Part shown: positions 1 to 3,357 of the stretch, piece by piece
Layout of the letters: every line of letters starts with the position of its first letter
Position numbering within the stretch: position 1 is the stretch's first letter
From: an uncultured Oscillospiraceae bacterium
Lineage (GTDB): Bacteria; Bacillota; Clostridia; Oscillospirales; Acutalibacteraceae
Assembly: GCA_900549945.1 (NCBI GenBank)
Contig: URQJ01000129.1
Span: 1-5,697, forward strand
Length of the DNA stretch: 5,697 nucleotides
Direction of reading: 5' to 3'
Notes under the pieces: model-generated
What the model was told of the DNA's origin: nothing
The model's database searches: none
The model's input: only the letters and a program-made list of their open reading frames with translations
Translations under genes and position numbers: made by a program

Positions 1-794
<794 letters not shown>

Positions 795-795
<1 letters not shown>

Positions 796-1205
796 TGAAC
801 ACGTTTCAGGTACACATCTACCACGCGAACAGCCCGTTTTACGAGGGCGAATGCGAATCGCTGATCCTGCCGACGACGGAGGGCGATTACGGCATCCTCG
901 CGAACCACAGCAACATGATCGCGGCGGTCGTGCCCGGCACGATGACCTACCGCCTGCCGGGCCAGCCCGCGCAGCTTGCGGCGGTTTCGGCGGGGCTCGT
1001 CAAGGTGGAGGACAACGACGTGCTCGTGCTCGTCGATTCCGCCGAGCGTCCCGAAGAGATCGACATAAACCGCGCGGAGCGCGCCATCGCCGAGGCCAAA
1101 GAGGCGATGCTGCAAAAAAAGACCGTGCAGGAATACAAGATGGCGCAGGCGCACCTTGCCCGCGCGATCAACCGCCTGCGCGTCAAGCGCTCGTTCCGCC
1201 CGTAA
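795..1205 (+). CDS. atpC: F1F0 ATP synthase subunit epsilon
   Basis: Epsilon is the small rotor subunit that links gamma to the c-ring and can inhibit ATP hydrolysis through its C-terminal helices. The 136 residues match normal bacterial epsilon length. The N-terminal beta-sandwich (about 1-85) carries the family pattern GDYGILANHSNMIAAVVPG, followed by a sheet with VSAGLVKVEDNDV. A charged two-helix C-terminal domain follows (about 88-133), with EIDINRAERAIAEAKEAM and a final ARAINRLRV segment. The start ATG shares its A with the atpD stop. A GGAGG inside the end of atpD (783-787), seven bases upstream, serves it. It is the last gene of the atp operon, since a hairpin terminator follows within 15 bases. 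It is annotated from sequence pattern and operon position, with no real alternative. Confidence 0.97.
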
Positions 1206-1219
1206 AGAAAAATGAAATA

Positions 1220-1256
1220 ACGGCGTCTGCCCGCATGCTGCGGCAGGCGCCGTTTT
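1220..1256 (+). terminator. Rho-independent terminator of the atp operon
   Basis: Just after the atpC stop, an outer stem of about 12 bp (1220-1231 with 1242-1253, one G-T wobble) is seen. Inner CGCA/TGCG pairing can extend it if one C bulges. TTTT follows, then GCGTTTT. This is a good intrinsic terminator closing the atp operon. The A-rich stretch before it could give weak activity in the other direction. Confidence 0.85.
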
Positions 1257-1296
1257 GCGTTTTCGGGGAGCACCGCAGGGCGGCGGCAAAAAAGGC

Positions 1297-1327
1297 TTGA
1301 CTTCCAGCAGGGTATAGGGTTTAAACT
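1297..1327 (+). promoter_or_regulatory. Candidate MerR-type promoter with 19-bp spacer
   Basis: TTGACT (1297-1302, 5 of 6 to the -35 consensus) and TAAACT (1322-1327, 4 of 6 to the -10) are separated by 19 bp. Ordinary promoters have about 17 bp. Overlong 19-20 bp spacers are the hallmark of promoters that MerR-family activators realign by bending and untwisting DNA. The downstream gene is a MerR regulator, so autoregulation is the natural reading. I cannot see a clean dyad in the spacer. GTTTAAAC (1319-1326) is a palindrome that overlaps the -10. If the TTAAAC register is used instead, the spacer is 18 bp. Confidence 0.55.
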
Positions 1328-1383
1328 GATAGGCAGAAGTCCGCGCCCGGCCCGTGCCGCGGCACCGCACAGAATTTTTTTGT

Positions 1384-1390
1384 AAAGGGG
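1384..1390 (+). promoter_or_regulatory. Ribosome binding site deciding the merR start
   Basis: AAAGGGG lies eight bases before ATG 1399 and decides the start. The same frame stays open upstream to an in-frame GTG at 1354, but the extra 15 residues do not resemble a MerR N-terminus, and no ribosome binding site precedes that codon. Confidence 0.75.
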
Positions 1391-1398
1391 AACGGAAT

Positions 1399-1782
1399 AT
1401 GCGAATCAAAGAGGTGGCCGAAGAATTCGGCCTGCTGCCGACAACGCTGCGGTTCTACGAGGAAAAGGGGCTGACGCCGCCGGTACCGCGCGATGCGCAC
1501 GGCGTGCGCGATTACGGCGAGTACGAGCGCGGCTGGGTCAAGTTCATCAAGTGCATGCGCGGCGCCGGGTGCTCCATCGCGATGCTGCAAAAATACAGCC
1601 GCCTCTGCCGCGAGGGCGACGAGACCGTGCCCGAACGCCTCGCGCTTTTAAAGGCGCAGTACAGCGCCTTAGAGGAAAAGGAACGCGCCCTCAAGGAATC
1701 GCTCGCCGTGCTGCGGGGCAAGATCGATACGTACGACCAGCATTTGCTGCAGCTCGAAAAAAAGCTGCGTGACACGCCGTGA
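1399..1782 (+). CDS. MerR-family transcriptional regulator, AdhR/NmlR-like
   Basis: This 127-residue DNA-binding regulator belongs to the MerR family, whose members are dimers that activate promoters with an overlong spacer. The winged helix-turn-helix occupies about residues 3-45, with the signature TTLRFYEEKGLTPP at 15-28 and a wing around DYGEYERGW. A helical linker is followed by a charged antiparallel coiled-coil dimerisation helix (about 75-120, rich in E, K and L). The segment CREGDETVPERLALL (about 70-84) is typical of the AdhR/NmlR branch. Cysteines sit at 52, 58 and 70. Residue 52 corresponds by position to the single conserved cysteine implicated in aldehyde/electrophile sensing by Bacillus subtilis AdhR; that match is from memory, not from an alignment. 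There is no metal-binding C-terminal loop, so a CueR/ZntR-type metal sensor is unlikely. It stands alone, with no adjacent dehydrogenase or esterase gene in the window, so its targets are unknown. The promoter architecture suggests autoregulation. Confidence 0.9.
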   Translation: MRIKEVAEEFGLLPTTLRFYEEKGLTPPVPRDAHGVRDYGEYERGWVKFIKCMRGAGCSIAMLQKYSRLCREGDETVPERLALLKAQYSALEEKERALKESLAVLRGKIDTYDQHLLQLEKKLRDTP

Positions 1783-1785
1783 CGC

Positions 1786-1897
1786 GCCGCGCGGCATACG
1801 CACTATTTTAATAGAAAGCAAAGCGGCTGAATAGCCTTTGAAGCTGTATAGTCGAACGGCTTTACAGATGTATAGCTGTTCAGCCGCGCGGCGATAC
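1786..1897. repeat. Repeated palindrome bracketing an AT-rich hairpin segment
   Basis: The 10-bp perfect palindrome GCCGCGCGGC occurs at 1786-1795 and again at 1883-1892, each followed by ATAC (the second after one extra G). The two copies form a 14-15 bp direct repeat differing by one inserted base. Between them lies an AT-richer stretch of about 83 bp (1800-1882) unlike its GC-rich surroundings. It holds most of a long imperfect inverted repeat whose right arm runs into the second palindrome. The arrangement resembles a small non-autonomous insertion with a duplicated site, but no transposase, terminal motif or second genomic copy is visible, so that is only an inference. Confidence 0.4.
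1823..1887. repeat. Long hairpin: 13-bp inverted repeat with structured loop
   Basis: The arms 1823-1835 (GCGGCTGAATAGC) and 1875-1887 (GCTGTTCAGCCGC) pair over 13 bp with one G-T wobble around a 39-base interior. Inside, CTGTA (1844-1848) can pair with TACAG (1863-1867), and the heptamer TGTATAG occurs directly repeated at 1845 and 1869. No T-run follows, so it is a poor intrinsic terminator. It could be a small structured RNA, a processing or retro-regulatory element, or a mobile-element remnant. I do not recognise a family. Confidence 0.5.
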
Positions 1898-1905
1898 CCG
1901 CGGGA

Positions 1906-1943
1906 CAAAGCGCCGCAGCCTCCGTCCGGGCTGCGGCGCTTTG
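1906..1943. terminator. Perfect 15-bp GC-rich hairpin, probable merR terminator
   Basis: 1906-1920 and 1929-1943 are perfect reverse complements (CAAAGCGCCGCAGCC) around an eight-base loop. The base of the stem is CAAAG/CTTTG, so only a short T-run is present and it lies within the stem. Placed 124 bases after the merR stop and before the SASP gene, it is most simply a transcription terminator that could work on both strands. The weak U-tract leaves some doubt. Confidence 0.6.
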
Positions 1944-2084
1944 CATGCCTATAAAGCGAATTCACTTTACAGAATGGGGTGCGCGGCGGCTCGGATCCCG
2001 CGCGCTATTCGCGCAGGGCAAGCGCGATCGCACGCATGACGGCGGGCGACAGCGCCTGCTCGGCAGCGCGGCGTGAAAATCTGA

Positions 2085-2114
2085 GAATTCTGCTAAAAAC
2101 TGTCACGCATAAAG
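2085..2114 (+). promoter_or_regulatory. Possible sigma-G promoter of the SASP gene
   Basis: GAATT (2085-2089) and CATAAAG (2108-2114) are 18 bp apart, the spacing of sigma-G promoters (recalled consensus GHATR, N18, CATXHTA). The -35 matches at four of five positions and the -10 differs at its last two, so this is only a fair match. It is supported by the fact that alpha/beta-type SASP genes are classic sigma-G targets. It would give a leader of about 55 bases. Confidence 0.35.
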
Positions 2115-2162
2115 CTCCTTTCCGAAAACAAAATAATAACAACAAACGCGAGAAAAGAAAAA

Positions 2163-2168
2163 AAGGAG
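2163..2168 (+). promoter_or_regulatory. Ribosome binding site of the SASP gene
   Basis: AAGGAG ends eight bases before ATG 2177, inside a very A-rich leader (about 2125-2176). The leader contrasts with the GC-rich surroundings and should be free of secondary structure, which suits a highly translated gene. The frame is open far upstream of this site (to 1979), but that extension is low-complexity translation of the leader. Confidence 0.85.
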
Positions 2169-2176
2169 AAAAGAAA

Positions 2177-2368
2177 ATGAGCAACAACAACACGATGGTC
2201 CCCGAGGCACAGGATGCAATGAACCGTTTCAAGATGGAAGCTGCGAACGAAGTCGGCGTTAACCTCAAGCAGGGCTACAACGGCGATCTGACCTCCAAGC
2301 AGGCCGGCTCCATCGGCGGCCAGATGGTCAAGAAGATGATTAAGTCCTACGAAGAGAGCATGAAGTAA
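2177..2368 (+). CDS. Small acid-soluble spore protein, alpha/beta type
   Basis: This 63-residue protein coats DNA in the forespore, shifting it towards an A-like form and protecting it from UV, heat and chemicals. During germination it is degraded by the GPR protease to supply amino acids. The sequence shows both family blocks. The first helix has NRFKMEAANEVGVNL (16-30), containing the region where GPR cuts (E21-A22 in the conserved acidic E-x-A-x-E-x-G setting). The second has GYNGDLTSKQAGSIGG followed by MVKKMIKSYEESM (33-62). Length and both motifs are normal, and there are no cysteines. The gene is monocistronic, with its own ribosome binding site and terminator. Forespore (sigma-G) expression is expected from the family and weakly supported by a promoter match. 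Its presence is the best evidence that the organism makes endospores. Which ssp paralogue it is cannot be decided from one window. Confidence 0.96.
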   Translation: MSNNNTMVPEAQDAMNRFKMEAANEVGVNLKQGYNGDLTSKQAGSIGGQMVKKMIKSYEESMK

Positions 2369-2383
2369 TTTCTCTTCACGGCG

Positions 2384-2414
2384 GGGCGCCCGGAGACGGG
2401 CGTCCTTTTCTTTT
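2384..2414 (+). terminator. Rho-independent terminator of the SASP gene
   Basis: A 9-bp stem with one G-T pair (2384-2392 with 2397-2405) closes a GAGA tetraloop and is followed by TTTTCTTTT. It starts 15 bases after the SASP stop. This is a textbook intrinsic terminator. Confidence 0.93.
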
Positions 2415-2575
2415 GCCCGCGTTATATAGCGGCGGGGCGCGGCCGCGGCTTTGTCTCCTGCGCGGGCGGGGCATGGTTTTATCTCCCGGAACACCAGACG
2501 CGGGAGGCACATCGTTCCCCGCGCGGGCGAGGCATGGCAATGCAGTGCGCCTCGAACGGCGTGCGGATAGAGCGC

Positions 2576-2603
2576 GGCTGCTCCGGGAATACGCGGAGCA
2601 GCC
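2576..2603. repeat. Perfect 10-bp hairpin within the repeat tract
   Basis: GGCTGCTCCG (2576-2585) and CGGAGCAGCC (2594-2603) pair perfectly around an eight-base loop. There is no T-run on either side, so it does not look like an intrinsic terminator. It fills the one wide gap (100 bp) in the roughly 60-bp repeat spacing. Confidence 0.65.
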
Positions 2604-2661
2604 CGGCGCCTTCGTCTCCTGTACGGCAGGGCGCGTTAGAGGGCGGCGTGCGCCGGGTCCT

Positions 2662-2729
2662 CTGCACGTGCTTCCTTCCCGCGCAGGTGGGTGCGTCTCG
2701 CAGCTGTTCCCGGCCTCGCCCACGTGCAG
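2662..2729. repeat. 9-bp inverted repeat around one repeat copy
   Basis: CTGCACGTG (2662-2670) and CACGTGCAG (2721-2729) are perfect reverse complements with 50 bases between them that include one copy of the GC-rich repeat. Each arm itself contains the palindrome CACGTG. A second perfect palindrome, GTGCGGCCGCAC, follows at 2754-2765. Confidence 0.55.
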
Positions 2730-2806
2730 TGCTTCACCCCGTGCGGAGGGTGGGTGCGGCCGCACAAACGGCTATGCGCAGCTTCTTTCCCGCGCGGATG
2801 GGCGCG

Positions 2807-3238
2807 TTATTCGTAATCTTCGATGCGCTTGTAGGCCTCGGCGAGCGATTCCACGCGGATGCCGGCGGTGAGCAGCGTGCGGTCGGCGTCCGTCAGCCGG
2901 GAGAGCGGCGTGTCGATGGAATACACCGGGTTCGGCTCGCCGTTTTTGAAAATGGCGACGCTGTCCTCAAAGGCACGGATTGTATAGAAATCCTCGGATT
3001 TCTTAATATTTCTTGAATTTGCCGCATCCGCCGTGCTGTTTCCTTGACTTGCCATTTCGTTTGAGCTATAATGAACGGGTGAATTTATGTCGACGTCCGT
3101 GTGTACGGCGTCGGGGACGGACTCGCGCACGGCGAGCGCCGCAGCGGTGAACAGCAATGCAAGCGCCGTGATGAGCGCCGCCCACTGCGTATATCTCCGG
3201 AATGCGTCCGGCTGAATGGGTTTCAATTCGATTTTCAT
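2807..3238 (-). CDS. Single-pass membrane protein with BofC-C-like domain
   Basis: This is a 143-residue protein. A short cytoplasmic N-terminus (1-17) is followed by one hydrophobic helix (about 18-37, Ala/Leu-rich), a low-complexity Ser/Asn linker (about 40-80) and a folded C-terminal domain (83-142). The last part, running from YTIRAFEDSVAIFKNG to SLAEAYKRIEDYE, has the pattern of clostridial proteins labelled as having a BofC C-terminal domain (an aromatic strand, then IFKNGE-P, L-DADR-LL, GI-VES and IEDYE). In Bacillus, BofC is a forespore protein that restrains the SpoIVB protease in the sigma-K checkpoint. Clostridial proteins with only this tail domain are of unproven function, so I infer only a sporulation-linked membrane role. 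The ATG was chosen because AAAGGA lies nine bases upstream, and the longer frame (to 3316) runs back through the promoter-like site. It is transcribed divergently from the PBP gene. Orthology to BofC itself is not claimed. Confidence 0.8.
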   Translation of the reverse strand: MKIELKPIQPDAFRRYTQWAALITALALLFTAAALAVRESVPDAVHTDVDINSPVHYSSNEMASQGNSTADAANSRNIKKSEDFYTIRAFEDSVAIFKNGEPNPVYSIDTPLSRLTDADRTLLTAGIRVESLAEAYKRIEDYE

Positions 3239-3247
3239 AAAAAACCG

Positions 3248-3253
3248 TCCTTT
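3248..3253 (-). promoter_or_regulatory. Ribosome binding site of the BofC-like gene
   Basis: AAAGGA on the minus strand lies nine bases from ATG 3238. It decides the start in favour of MKIELKPIQ over upstream in-frame codons that would put the putative promoter inside the gene. Confidence 0.65.
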
Positions 3254-3284
3254 CGCATGGCTTTCAAACTTTTTCTGCTGTGCA

Positions 3285-3314
3285 TAGTATCGGCGAAAAC
3301 TGGCAAAAATATAC
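3285..3314 (-). promoter_or_regulatory. Candidate sigma-G (forespore) promoter of the BofC-like gene
   Basis: On the minus strand GTATA (3314-3310) is followed after exactly 18 bp by GATACTA (3291-3285). The recalled sigma-G consensus is GHATR, N18, CATXHTA. The -35 matches fully and the -10 matches at all but its first base. Transcription would start near 3278 and give a leader of about 40 bases with the ribosome binding site in place. It predicts forespore expression, which fits the protein's BofC-like domain. Confidence 0.6.
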
Positions 3315-3345
3315 ATGCCCGCCGCTCGTGCACAAAAATGGTTTC

Positions 3346-3351
3346 AGGAGG
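3346..3351 (+). promoter_or_regulatory. Ribosome binding site fixing the GTG start of the PBP
   Basis: A perfect AGGAGG sits six bases before GTG 3358. The nearby ATG at 3338 is out of frame, and the in-frame GTG at 3328 has no such site, so the 3358 start is well supported. Confidence 0.88.
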
Positions 3352-3357
3352 TTCATC

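Larger units (their letters stand above)
2451..2806. repeat. Degenerate GC-rich repeats, about 60-bp period, in gene-free DNA
   Basis: The 390-bp stretch between the SASP terminator and the next gene holds no convincing gene. A degenerate motif, roughly CCCGCGCGGGYGGGYGCG with a pyrimidine-rich CTTCYTT often before it, recurs on the same strand. The GCGCGG-like cores lie near 2460, 2521, 2621, 2681, 2741 and 2792 (steps of 61, 100, 60, 60 and 51). The first two copies share 16 of 17 bases from 2460 and 2521, ending in GGCATGG. Copies four to six share a GCGCGG-type core with GTGGGTGCG or ATGGGCGCG. Long frames through here translate to Arg/Gly/Pro-rich low-complexity sequence, with no ribosome binding site and no family likeness. 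Function is unknown. The copies are too divergent for a CRISPR array. Confidence 0.5.

Noticed and set aside
1206..1398. Riboswitch upstream of merR
   Set aside because: The space is taken by the atp terminator and a promoter. No conserved riboswitch core was recognised in the roughly 70-base leader.
1823..1887. tRNA gene
   Set aside because: The outer stem is 13 bp rather than 7, and no T-loop GTTCRA, D-arm or anticodon arm can be placed.
2005..2100. Possible C-terminal gene fragment on the minus strand (Ala-rich, ending ALALRE then stop)
   Set aside because: Only about 25 residues look protein-like, with no recognisable family and no continuing frame of quality, so a decayed gene cannot be supported.
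1979..2176. N-terminal extension of the SASP to 129 residues
   Set aside because: The extra 66 residues are translation of a non-coding leader (ending in an Asn/Lys run from the A-rich stretch). The strong ribosome binding site and normal SASP length support ATG 2177.
2451..2806. CRISPR array
   Set aside because: Repeat copies differ at many positions, spacing is irregular (61, 100, 60, 60, 51), and no cas gene is present.
2413..2871. Plus-strand frame of 152 codons in the GC-rich repeat region
   Set aside because: Arg/Pro/Gly/Ala-rich, starts inside the SASP terminator region without a ribosome binding site, and overlaps the 3' end of the better-supported minus-strand gene.
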